A DNA stretch of 6,131 bases from Candidatus Segetimicrobium genomatis (GTDB taxonomy: Bacteria; Sysuimicrobiota; Sysuimicrobiia; Sysuimicrobiales; Segetimicrobiaceae): positions 1 through 6,131 of the forward strand of contig VBAO01000136.1 in assembly GCA_005883865.1 (NCBI GenBank), read 5' to 3'. The notes beneath the pieces were generated by a model. It did not search any database, was not told where the DNA came from, and saw nothing but the letters and a program-made list of their open reading frames with translations. Shown here piece after piece: positions 1 to 6,131 of this stretch. Within the stretch, counting starts at the first letter, position 1, and each line of letters starts with the position of its first letter. The position numbers were made by a program, and so were the translations under genes.

Positions 1-2912
1 ACCGCCATGGGGTCGAGCACCGCCCGGAGCAAGCGCCGCCCTTGCCGCTCATCCGCGACCTTGAGGAGCTGCAGCATCAGGTCGGTGGGTCGGGGGTCCG
101 GGAAGTCGCACCTTCGGCACCGCTCGCACGACTTGCCGTCCGGGTGGACGATGGAGCGGACGCTGTTCAGCAAGCCTGGCTGGAAGGCGCGATCCGCGAT
201 TCGGCAGCCGAGGGCACCGGCGACACGCCGGCACGAGATGTGTGAGGGGGCGAACGACCGCGTCGCCACCGCAAACATCGCGAGATCTGGTTCAGAGTCG
301 CCGATGGCGAGCGTTTCGAACTCCCGCCCCCCCACCCAGGCCGTCAGCGCCACCAATCCCGCGCCCTTATCAACCTCTTTTGCCAGCACCGCGGTGTCCA
401 GGTCGGTCTGGTGGAACCTGAGTCTGTCCAGCTTCAAGCGTGCCAGCAGATTCTGGATCAGCAGGCCTGGCAATGCGACGGTGGATTCTCCGCGGTAGGT
501 ATAGGCGCGAATCGAATGCCGATATGCGTCGTTCAGGAAGACGCCGGCAATGTCGCGAAGGGCGTCCCTCAGCCGGTCCAGCTGGCTCAGCGAGTCGGGG
601 CTCACCAGGAGCCGTTCCTGGCCATGGACCGCATCCCACAGGCAGCTTCCGTACTCGGCGACGCCGCCGGCAAACCCGTAGGCCAGGCAATACTCTTTCA
701 CCTCTGACATCGATCGCGCCGTGTCCACGGCGGTAGCGAAGTCATGGGCGTGGAGGAGCGACACCGCCTGAATGCCGGCGGCGCTCGTCGACGGGAATCC
801 GAAGACCTGGCGGTCCAGCACGCCGTCGATGTCCATCACGACGAGAGGAGATCGCCAACGAGGGGTGTCCGGGCGATGGGACACCCCGGCGCAGAATCGC
901 ATTGTCTGGATGGTCAAGAAATCCCGCGCGTCGTTGTACTGCTGGTTGAACTCCTGCGCCCGTCTCGACAGGCGCGCATCTTTGAGGTTTTGTAGCGCGA
1001 GGCTCCGCGACCGCGCCCCCGCGAGCAACTTGTTGAGAAACAATCGCTGCTCCACGGTTGTGTCACCCGACTCCTCGATGTAGCGCGTGATGAGCGCGCG
1101 CTCTTCGCTCGGCGAGAGCCGGAACTGAAGAACGGCATCCGCCAGATCGTAGGCGGGATCGACCACATTGAGTTCTCGCTTGCCCGCGCCGTGGTGTTCA
1201 AAATCCGTCTTGACGAAGGAAGACGTCCCCGCGATCCATTCCTGCCGGCGCATCTTCCCGTCGACGAGCGTCGGCCTGGGGCACGGGTGCCGCGTCAATT
1301 CCGCTCGAATCCGGCAGCGCTTCAGCGCCGCGGCCTTCGAGCCATACGCCCCGCTGAGCAGACCGGCGAGCTCTTCAACCCCCTCGTGTTGCTTGTCTCG
1401 GTTCAGCTCCGCCGTGGGGTCCGTCCCCAAACCCAACGAGCGGACGCGCGCCGCCACGTAGGAGGCGAGCGTGTTCACCGTGAGATCTCGGGGCTGCTGC
1501 GCGACGCTCTCGGCCGGGAGTCGCCACTCGGTGAACAGGAGGCCGTTTCTGAGACCGAGGACGGCAGGCACATGCGTCGCCAAGTGTCGGCCCGCGATGA
1601 ACGCATGATACGACAGCCACCCCCACCCGGTACTCTTGGCCAGCACGAACCGCGTCTCGCTTCGGCCGGCACGGTCCTCCAAGCGCACCTCGTAGATTCG
1701 CTTCAGCCGCGTGTGCCATTTTTCCTCGGACAGCGCCTGCAATTGCGCGTTCAGCTCCTCCGCTCTCGCGCTGGAGACGACGGCGGTACTGACGTATCCG
1801 CGGCCTTGGAAATACTCGCCCAGCACGCCGGCGACCGCGGCCGCCTCGAGCAAGTGATACTTATGCCATTCCTCCGGTTCGAGCGAGAGGATGCAGAGCT
1901 TGGCGAGCGGCAGACATTCAGGCGCGCTTCTCCAATCCCGGGTCGTCGGATGGACCGGGTTGAGGGCGACCACGTTGGCCTGGGGCACACCGGCCTTGAC
2001 AAGGATCGCCGCGACCTTCAGAAGCGTACTGCCCGTCATGGCGGGCTCGTCGACGATCACGCCGAGGCCGCCCTGTCTCGCAGACCCGGCGAGCCGGCGT
2101 CGTTCCCACCCGGACAGGCCATTCTTCGGGCGCATCGTGACCACGTCGATCGATCGGTAGCCTTCATTTTTCAAGTACGCTCGGAGCAAGGGCGCGAAAT
2201 ACGAGCCCGCGGTGCGGGTTCCGGTAATCAGGATCGGCATCCCCCGGTCTGGAAACTTGGCGACGAGCTTACGGCCCAGCGTCAGGATGTCCAGGTGGGT
2301 GAGGTCGCGAACGTGGAAAAACGCCGGGTTCCTGAGCCGACGTCGAAGCAGATCGGCGGGCAGGCTGACGCCGAGCATGGAGTTCATTCGGCGTCCGCAA
2401 CGCGATCGCGCGTCTCGGTCCGGCGCGCCCCCGAGGACAAAGAGCTCCACGTACTCGTTGACGGCAGCCTCCCAGCGGTCGCGCCAGGTCACCAACCAGC
2501 CCAGGCGCGACTCGCGTACCCGGCGCCACGCCTTCAGCGCGTACGCGGCCAGCCGGATGGCTGGGCCGGCCGCACGGACGGCGCCCACCTTCGAGAAGTC
2601 GTACCCCGGGCCCATGAGAAAGTCGTCAACGGCATTGGTGAGGGCACAGGCAAGGAGGAACACATTGGTCATCGCCTCGGTCAGCTGCCACCCGGGCCCG
2701 TACGACTCCATCCTCGGTATTTCAGCGCGCAGATAGTCAAGGACCTCGGCGATCGTCGGATACGCGTTCAGAGTCCATCCGTAGTTTTGATAGAACTCAC
2801 CCTCGGAAGGCACGAGGTGATGTCCAAGCGGTTCCGGCTGGCCCCCTCGCGGGGAGCGTTGCTCGCCAGACGCCTCCCGTACAGATACGGCGGTACCTCC
2901 GTTGTCGCTCAT
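1..2912 (-). CDS. Multidomain protein: phosphoribosyltransferase-like, kinase-like and HAD phosphatase domains (C-terminus cut by window edge)
   Basis: Reading the minus strand from ATG at 2912-2910 gives 970 sense codons with no stop, leaving two bases at the edge, so the C-terminus lies outside. The start has a GAGG box six bases upstream. Residues 1-38 are polar; about 40-199 look helical and match no family I know. Residues 200-345 are a type I phosphoribosyltransferase-like domain with the PRPP motif VIVDEPAMTGST at 285-296. Residues about 400-680 resemble aminoglycoside phosphotransferase/choline kinase (TDFE at 569-572, DPAYDLA at 585-591). Residues 690-925 are a HAD phosphatase with D694xD696, T731, K849 and GDSEPD at 871-876. 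A CxxCxxC cluster follows at 929-935. No signal peptide or membrane segment is evident, so it is probably cytoplasmic. It lies three bases after the SGNH acyltransferase gene, which suggests a role in making or trimming a phospho-sugar for a surface glycan; that role is inference. The gene is certain, the domain calls good for HAD and PRTase and moderate for the kinase, and the substrate is unknown. Confidence 0.93.
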   Translation of the reverse strand, partial: MSDNGGTAVSVREASGEQRSPRGGQPEPLGHHLVPSEGEFYQNYGWTLNAYPTIAEVLDYLRAEIPRMESYGPGWQLTEAMTNVFLLACALTNAVDDFLMGPGYDFSKVGAVRAAGPAIRLAAYALKAWRRVRESRLGWLVTWRDRWEAAVNEYVELFVLGGAPDRDARSRCGRRMNSMLGVSLPADLLRRRLRNPAFFHVRDLTHLDILTLGRKLVAKFPDRGMPILITGTRTAGSYFAPLLRAYLKNEGYRSIDVVTMRPKNGLSGWERRRLAGSARQGGLGVIVDEPAMTGSTLLKVAAILVKAGVPQANVVALNPVHPTTRDWRSAPECLPLAKLCILSLEPEEWHKYHLLEAAAVAGVLGEYFQGRGYVSTAVVSSARAEELNAQLQALSEEKWHTRLKRIYEVRLEDRAGRSETRFVLAKSTGWGWLSYHAFIAGRHLATHVPAVLGLRNGLLFTEWRLPAESVAQQPRDLTVNTLASYVAARVRSLGLGTDPTAELNRDKQHEGVEELAGLLSGAYGSKAAALKRCRIRAELTRHPCPRPTLVDGKMRRQEWIAGTSSFVKTDFEHHGAGKRELNVVDPAYDLADAVLQFRLSPSEERALITRYIEESGDTTVEQRLFLNKLLAGARSRSLALQNLKDARLSRRAQEFNQQYNDARDFLTIQTMRFCAGVSHRPDTPRWRSPLVVMDIDGVLDRQVFGFPSTSAAGIQAVSLLHAHDFATAVDTARSMSEVKEYCLAYGFAGGVAEYGSCLWDAVHGQERLLVSPDSLSQLDRLRDALRDIAGVFLNDAYRHSIRAYTYRGESTVALPGLLIQNLLARLKLDRLRFHQTDLDTAVLAKEVDKGAGLVALTAWVGGREFETLAIGDSEPDLAMFAVATRSFAPSHISCRRVAGALGCRIADRAFQPGLLNSVRSIVHPDGKSCERCRRCDFPDPRPTDLMLQLLKVADERQGRRLLRAVLDPMA
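138..851 (-). other. HAD-superfamily phosphatase domain, Cof-like with C2-type cap (residues about 688-925)
   Basis: All four HAD motifs are present in order. Motif I is VVMDIDGVLD (691-700), with nucleophile D694 and general acid D696. Motif II is VDTARS (729-734), matching the TGR-type motif with T731. Motif III is K849 in EVDKGAG. Motif IV is AIGDSEPDLAMF (869-880), with D872 and D876 for magnesium. About 118 residues separate motifs II and III, the place and size of a C2 cap as in Cof-type and sugar-phosphate phosphatases. The catalytic set is intact, so phosphatase activity is likely. The substrate, set by the cap, is not readable. Confidence 0.85.
873..1715 (-). other. Divergent aminoglycoside/choline kinase-like domain (residues about 400-680)
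   Basis: FVLAKS (422-427) could hold the nucleotide-binding lysine, and GLLFTEWRLP (457-466) looks like the hinge between lobes. TDFE (569-572) matches the metal-binding DFE of choline kinases, and DPAYDLA (585-591) matches the segment just after it in aminoglycoside phosphotransferases. The usual HGDxxxxN catalytic loop is absent. At the expected distance, 19 residues before D570, lies LVDGKMRRQEWI (549-560), where D551 could be the catalytic base. The metal-binding Asn expected five residues later is Arg556. The domain is therefore either a kinase variant or a degenerate fold. Confidence 0.5.
1878..2315 (-). other. Phosphoribosyltransferase-like domain (residues about 200-345 of the multidomain protein)
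   Basis: The domain has the order expected of type I phosphoribosyltransferases. A strand and glycine-rich loop, ILITGTRTAGSY (227-238), fits the pyrophosphate loop. A second strand, DVVTM, sits at 256-260. The PRPP-binding signature, a hydrophobic strand followed by D288-E289-x3-T293-G294-x-T296, falls at 285-296 (bases 2060-2025). The spacing from the acidic pair to TG matches the family, so PRPP binding is likely. The acceptor cannot be read from the sequence, and no purine- or orotate-specific signature was recognised. Confidence 0.75.
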
Positions 2913-2915
2913 GGC

Positions 2916-4145
2916 CTACCTCACGGTTGTGGTGACACTCTTGGCGGAGCGGTGGGTCGCCGGCTCCTGCACGACGAGCCCACGAGAATTGCCGCAGGAG
3001 CGCTCGGTCAAGGGCCACTGCTCGCGGACGGCCTTGGCGGCCAACGCGATCCCGCGAGCGTTCCAATGGATATCATCGAGCCAATACAGATACTCTCCGT
3101 GCCGCAGCGCGCGCGCTGCCTCAGCCTCGAGGACGGGCCCCAGATTGAGCACCGCGATGCCCGCCGCCCGCAGGTCATGCTCAAGACGTTCGAGATAGTC
3201 GCCCTCCCCCTGCCCGACGGGACGCGGATTGACCAGGAGCGGCCGGTACACCCTGTACTTGCCAGGCACGAGCACCACCAGCAGGTCGAAGCGCGCCTCG
3301 CGCAGTTCGTTGTGGAGCCACCTCCAATAGTCCGAGGCGACTTCGCGCCGCCTGTGGAACCTGTTCACGAACGCCGCCAGAAAGAGGATCGAGTCTCCGT
3401 TGTAGAGCGTCGCCCTCACGACGGTGTCGGCATAGCTGTTCGGCAGGATTCTGTCGTCGGCGAGGGCCTTGAGAGCGCGCTCGCTCAGAATCTCAAGCGG
3501 CGACACCGTGAGCACACCCCTGACTCGGCCGACCCAGTCGCGGACCTCCTCCGGCGCCGATGCGATAAGCTTCCTCACGCCCATCGCGCGACCGGTCGGA
3601 GTGGCCGGCACGTCGGCGTCTTCGGAGTACAGGCGAATGACGAGACGGTTTCGCATGTTGAGCCGGTGCGCGGTTGCCAGGACCTGATCGGGGACGACCG
3701 CCCATGCCTCGCTCCCGGCGTTATACACGACACAGGTTCCGAGCTTGTTCAGCGACGACGACAGCGTCTCGTCATCCTTCGCCCCGGCTCCGACTGCGAA
3801 CGAGTCGCCGACCAGAATGGCGCTCACCGGCTCATTCAGCAGGTGAACGCCATTTCGAAAGCCGAGGGCATCCACCGTGAAGGTCTCGGTCCAATACTGC
3901 CGTCGGTCGGGAAGGTTCCCCAGGGCCGCGAGATTGCCGTACGAGCGCTCACTGTAATACCGCCGGTTGGGCTCAAAGGCTCCGCCCGACGGCCGATAGC
4001 GCGTCACGGTCTCCCAGGCTCGAAACGTCAGCCCGTCGATCGGCATGAACCGCAATGCGATGTCGACCAGGCACACCGCGACCAGCAGGCGCGGGATCAA
4101 ATACCCGACCTGCCATACGTGACGTCGTCCGCGGTCAGTTCCCAT
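2916..4145 (-). CDS. AlgJ/AlgX-like SGNH-fold O-acyltransferase, membrane-anchored
   Basis: This 409-residue protein probably takes the acyl group delivered by the MBOAT partner and places it on a surface glycan outside the membrane. One hydrophobic segment near residues 14-33 looks like an uncleaved anchor or signal sequence. SGNH features follow in order: GDSFAVG at 113-119 with nucleophile S115, YNAGSEAW at 141-148, VPGKYRVY at 293-300 (typical of the AlgJ/AlgX group), and LDDIHWNARG at 356-365, where D357 and H360 would complete the triad. The length fits the family. ATG at 4145 is preceded by GAGG four bases away, and only nine bases separate it from the MBOAT stop, so the two are co-transcribed. 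The pair matches alginate and cellulose acetylation modules, but no alginate-specific genes are visible, so the glycan is unknown and no symbol is given. The last 30 or so residues are polar and show no motif. Confidence 0.9.
   Translation of the reverse strand: MGTDRGRRHVWQVGYLIPRLLVAVCLVDIALRFMPIDGLTFRAWETVTRYRPSGGAFEPNRRYYSERSYGNLAALGNLPDRRQYWTETFTVDALGFRNGVHLLNEPVSAILVGDSFAVGAGAKDDETLSSSLNKLGTCVVYNAGSEAWAVVPDQVLATAHRLNMRNRLVIRLYSEDADVPATPTGRAMGVRKLIASAPEEVRDWVGRVRGVLTVSPLEILSERALKALADDRILPNSYADTVVRATLYNGDSILFLAAFVNRFHRRREVASDYWRWLHNELREARFDLLVVLVPGKYRVYRPLLVNPRPVGQGEGDYLERLEHDLRAAGIAVLNLGPVLEAEAARALRHGEYLYWLDDIHWNARGIALAAKAVREQWPLTERSCGNSRGLVVQEPATHRSAKSVTTTVR
2919..2922 (-). promoter_or_regulatory. 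Ribosome binding site for the multidomain gene
   Basis: GAGG on the minus strand lies six bases before the ATG at 2912. It sits just upstream of, and almost touches, the TAG stop of the SGNH acyltransferase gene (2918-2916). Ribosomes finishing that gene would therefore end at the next start, which favours translational coupling. It fixes the start of the multidomain protein at this ATG. Confidence 0.75.
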
Positions 4146-4149
4146 CGGG

Positions 4150-4153
4150 CCTC
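4150..4153 (-). promoter_or_regulatory. Ribosome binding site for the SGNH acyltransferase gene
   Basis: GAGG on the minus strand is four bases before the ATG at 4145, inside the nine-base gap after the MBOAT stop codon. It supports this start and suggests the two genes are translated from one message. Confidence 0.65.
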
Positions 4154-4154
4154 G

Positions 4155-5543
4155 CTAGAACTGGAAATAGAGATACGGCGATGGCCGCGACCCGTAGAGC
4201 ACGAACAAACACCCCGCGAAGAGCGCCGCGAAGCCCGCCGCCCACGACGGCGACCACTGGTGGCGCATCTCAAAGGTGTTTGGTCCGAAATGCGCGAGGG
4301 CGGCCGAGAGCACGAGCATGGCGACGAGGACGTCGGCGCCGACGATGCCGGCTCCAAGCTGCCACGAGAACATGGCGCCCAGCAGTGCTCCCGCCATGTG
4401 GACACTCGTCGACCGGAAAAGCGTCAAGCCGAGCACCCAGAGACCGAACGTCCCGACCCGACGGGTCCACAGCGATAGCCGTGCCCATGCTCCGCTGATT
4501 CTGTGATGGAGGACGAGCAGCAACCCGTGGTAACCGCCCCAAAGGACAAACGTCCAGTTCGCGCCATGCCACAGGCCGCACAGCACCATCGTGACCAGCA
4601 GATTGCGGGACGTCAGGAGTCGTGACCCTCGGTTACCCCCGAGAGGAATGTAGACATAGTCGCGAAAGAACGCCGAGAGCGAGATGTGCCAGCGCCTCCA
4701 GAAATCGGCGATGTCCGTCGCCCGGTATGGCGAGTCGAAGTTCTGGGGCAAGCGGAGGCCGAACAGGTAGCCCAGGCCAACTGCCATGTCGCTGTAGCCG
4801 GAAAAGTCGAAGTACAGTTGATAGGCATAGCTCAGCAGGCACAACCACGCGCTGACCGTGGACAGCTCCGCGTACCTCGCGAAGGCCGGATCGATGACGG
4901 CCGCGATCGTATCCGCGAGGAGGACCTTCTTGATCATGCCGATCACGAAAAACGACCAGCCGATATTTCGGTGGGCCGCCCGGTCGGCACGGTCGATGCG
5001 CTCGATATCCTGCTCGATCTGCCGGAAGCGAACGATGGGGCCGGCGACGAGCTGGGGAAACAGCGAGACGTACGCCGCGAATTCGAAGAAGTTGCGCGTC
5101 GGCGTAATCACACCCCGGTACCCATCGATCATATAGGTAATCGTATGGAACGTGTAGAACGAGATGCCGACCGGGAGCACGATATTGAGAAACGGCAGCA
5201 TCGAGTGGCCGCCGAGCCAGGGCGAGATCTCGTTGAGATTGGCGACCATGAAGTTGGCGTACTTGAAGAATCCCAGCAGCGCGAGATCTGTCGCGACCGG
5301 AAGCACCACGCACAGCTGCCGGCGCCGAGGATCCTGCCACCGGAGCAGCCCAAGGCCGGCCAGGTAGCTGACCGCGGTGGAAAAGAACATCAGCGCGCAA
5401 AACTTGTAGTTCCAGAACGAGTAGAAGGCGTAGCCGCTGATCGCCAACCACACGTACCTCGCCGTCTTTCCCGTCAGATGCCAGAACACGAGGTAGGCGA
5501 CCGGAAGGAAGGCGAAGAGAAACCCGAGGCTGTTGAACAGCAC
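4155..5543 (-). CDS. MBOAT-family O-acyltransferase (AlgI-like)
   Basis: This 462-residue integral membrane protein passes acyl groups, usually acetyl, from the cytoplasm toward an extracytoplasmic acceptor. It has about ten to twelve hydrophobic segments. AlgI-type signatures are clear: the opening MLFNSLGFLF, PVGISFYTFHTITYMIDGYR (124-143), LFPQLVAGPIVRF (161-173), YFDFSGYSDMA (244-254), DFWRRWHISLS (280-290), YIPLGGNR (298-305) and GLWHGANWTFVLWGGYHG (323-340). H326 is the expected catalytic histidine, and H286 is also conserved in the family. It is somewhat shorter than Pseudomonas AlgI but complete. The start is GTG (5543-5541): the family N-terminus begins exactly there and no closer in-frame start codon exists. 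No good Shine-Dalgarno sequence sits at the usual distance; GAGAGG lies 15 bases upstream. A 32-base gap without a terminator separates it from the preceding gene. The partner acyltransferase follows after nine bases. The acceptor is unknown. Confidence 0.95.
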   Translation of the reverse strand: MLFNSLGFLFAFLPVAYLVFWHLTGKTARYVWLAISGYAFYSFWNYKFCALMFFSTAVSYLAGLGLLRWQDPRRRQLCVVLPVATDLALLGFFKYANFMVANLNEISPWLGGHSMLPFLNIVLPVGISFYTFHTITYMIDGYRGVITPTRNFFEFAAYVSLFPQLVAGPIVRFRQIEQDIERIDRADRAAHRNIGWSFFVIGMIKKVLLADTIAAVIDPAFARYAELSTVSAWLCLLSYAYQLYFDFSGYSDMAVGLGYLFGLRLPQNFDSPYRATDIADFWRRWHISLSAFFRDYVYIPLGGNRGSRLLTSRNLLVTMVLCGLWHGANWTFVLWGGYHGLLLVLHHRISGAWARLSLWTRRVGTFGLWVLGLTLFRSTSVHMAGALLGAMFSWQLGAGIVGADVLVAMLVLSAALAHFGPNTFEMRHQWSPSWAAGFAALFAGCLFVLYGSRPSPYLYFQF

Positions 5544-5575
5544 TACTTTTCGCCGACGCCTCTCGCGGGACCGCC

Positions 5576-6131
5576 CTAGAGACCCAGCAAGTTGGTGTAG
5601 GTGGCGCTGGCGACCGGGCTCTGAGACCAGCCAGGGACAACCGCCATCGCCCTGATCGTGGTTGTGAGAACGACCAGGATCGGGCCGCTGTATCGCGCCG
5701 ACGAGGTCGTGGGGGTGCTCCCGTCGGTCGTGTAGTAGATCGTGGCCCCCGGGCTCGCATCAGAGATGGACACCAACTGCGGCAGGACGTAAGTCCCAGC
5801 CGGCGGGCTGAAGGTCGGCGTGGCCGTCCGCAAGGTGTACGTCGCGCTGGCGACGCTGCTGTTGGTCATCCCGCTCGCCGCCGCCATCGCCTTGATCGTC
5901 ATCGACTGCGTGACCGAGATCGCACCCGCGTACACGGTCGACGCGGTCGTCGGCGTGCTCCCGTCCGTCGTGTAGTAGATGGTGGCGCTTTGGGTGTCGC
6001 TGAGCGTCACCGACAGCGGGGCTCCGTAGGTCCCGCCCGGCGGGCTAAACGTCGGCGGCGGCACGGGGATCAGAATCGTATACGTGGCGCTGGCGACAGT
6101 GCTGTTCGCCATCCCGTTCGCCGCCGCCATC
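5576..6131 (-). CDS. C-terminal part of a protein with chitobiase/beta-hexosaminidase C-terminal-type repeats (start outside window)
   Basis: The frame is open to the right edge and ends at TAG 5578-5576, so only about the last 185 residues are seen. The Met at 6130 belongs to a repeated AMAAA-type segment and is not the real start. The visible part is the tail of one unit plus two full units of about 80 residues, each with PTFSPPxGTY, then ATIYYTTDGSTPTT, a xxYxGxI strand, TIxAMA and SVASATYT. This is the chitobiase/hexosaminidase C-terminal (CHB_HEX_C type) beta-sandwich repeat, usually found in secreted or surface proteins as a spacer or binding module. Ser/Thr richness and lack of Cys fit export. 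The protein ends shortly after the last repeat (TNLLGL). The catalytic or anchoring part, if any, is outside the window. It lies 32 bases before the acyltransferase pair, so co-transcription is possible, but a functional link is not shown. Confidence 0.88.
   Translation of the reverse strand, partial: MAAANGMANSTVASATYTILIPVPPPTFSPPGGTYGAPLSVTLSDTQSATIYYTTDGSTPTTASTVYAGAISVTQSMTIKAMAAASGMTNSSVASATYTLRTATPTFSPPAGTYVLPQLVSISDASPGATIYYTTDGSTPTTSSARYSGPILVVLTTTIRAMAVVPGWSQSPVASATYTNLLGL
5595..6131 (-). repeat. Tandem in-frame coding repeat, period 240-243 bases
   Basis: Equivalent segments begin at 5595, 5835 and 6078, giving units of 240 and 243 bases and a partial third of 54 bases. Conserved blocks recur at the same phase; for example GTCGTGTAGTAGAT on the plus strand lies at 5727-5740 and again at 5967-5980. 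The spacing is a multiple of three, and the repeats encode the chitobiase-type protein repeats. Between the blocks the units have diverged, so this is an old duplication or one kept by selection on the protein, not a recent copy. Confidence 0.85.

Noticed and set aside
327..333. A run of seven C (seven G on the coding strand) that might cause a frameshift or phase switching
   Set aside because: The reading frame is intact on both sides and HAD motif IV follows in frame directly downstream, so no frameshift is present; one short run is weak evidence for switching.
2600..2640. Asp-rich VDDFLM (residues 95-100) as a terpene synthase DDxxD motif in the helical N-terminal region
   Set aside because: The third acidic residue is missing at the expected spacing and no second metal-binding (NSE-type) motif follows.
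1191..4478. A plus-strand open frame of about 1,095 codons
   Set aside because: It runs codon-for-codon antisense to the MBOAT end, the SGNH gene and the multidomain gene, which all share one frame. Stops on this strand would need TTA, CTA or TCA in the genes, which are rare codons in GC-rich DNA; it ends exactly where the MBOAT uses a CTA Leu codon. Its product is rich in Arg, His, Gln and Pro with no recognisable domain.
5544..5575. Possible terminator or promoter in the widest intergenic gap
   Set aside because: At 32 bases it is too short for a full promoter, and no hairpin followed by a T-run is visible on the minus strand.
4686..5579. A plus-strand open frame of 297 codons
   Set aside because: It is antisense to the MBOAT gene and its highly charged product has no family features.
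4633..5760. A minus-strand open frame of 375 codons in another frame across the MBOAT gene
   Set aside because: It overlaps an unmistakable MBOAT gene and the repeat-protein end, and its product is Arg/Pro/Ala-rich without motifs, a typical shadow frame of GC-rich coding DNA.

Overview
The window is a GC-rich bacterial segment in which every supported gene lies on the minus strand, so transcription runs from right to left. Four coding regions fill almost all of it, with gaps of only 32, 9 and 3 bases. No RNA gene, insertion sequence, CRISPR array, attachment site, origin or terminator was seen. The host is probably a soil- or sediment-type bacterium. The chitobiase-like repeat style at the right edge is common in Acidobacteriota, but that placement is only a weak guess.

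Layout from right to left (5' to 3' of the transcripts). (1) Positions 6131-5576 hold the C-terminal end of a protein built from tandem chitobiase/beta-hexosaminidase C-terminal-type repeats, probably exported; its start lies outside the window. (2) Positions 5543-4155 encode an AlgI-like membrane-bound O-acyltransferase (MBOAT) that starts at GTG. (3) Positions 4145-2916 encode an AlgJ/AlgX-like, membrane-anchored SGNH acyltransferase. (4) Positions 2912-1 form one uninterrupted reading frame of 970 codons that runs off the left edge. It has a helical N-terminal region, a phosphoribosyltransferase-like domain, a divergent aminoglycoside/choline-kinase-like domain, a HAD-type phosphatase domain and a short Cys-rich tail.

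Genes 2 and 3 form the classic pair that moves acyl groups across the membrane and onto a surface polysaccharide. Gene 4 follows gene 3 after three bases and has a good ribosome binding site, so it is probably made together with the pair. A phosphoribosyltransferase, a kinase-like fold and a phosphatase in one chain is an unusual set of activities. The best inference is a cytoplasmic enzyme that builds or edits a phosphorylated sugar or ribose unit for the glycan the pair acylates. That link rests on gene order and motifs only.

The MBOAT, SGNH and multidomain genes share one reading frame and are separated only by single TAG codons plus three or one codons. This arrangement also explains a very long, spurious antisense open frame over the region.
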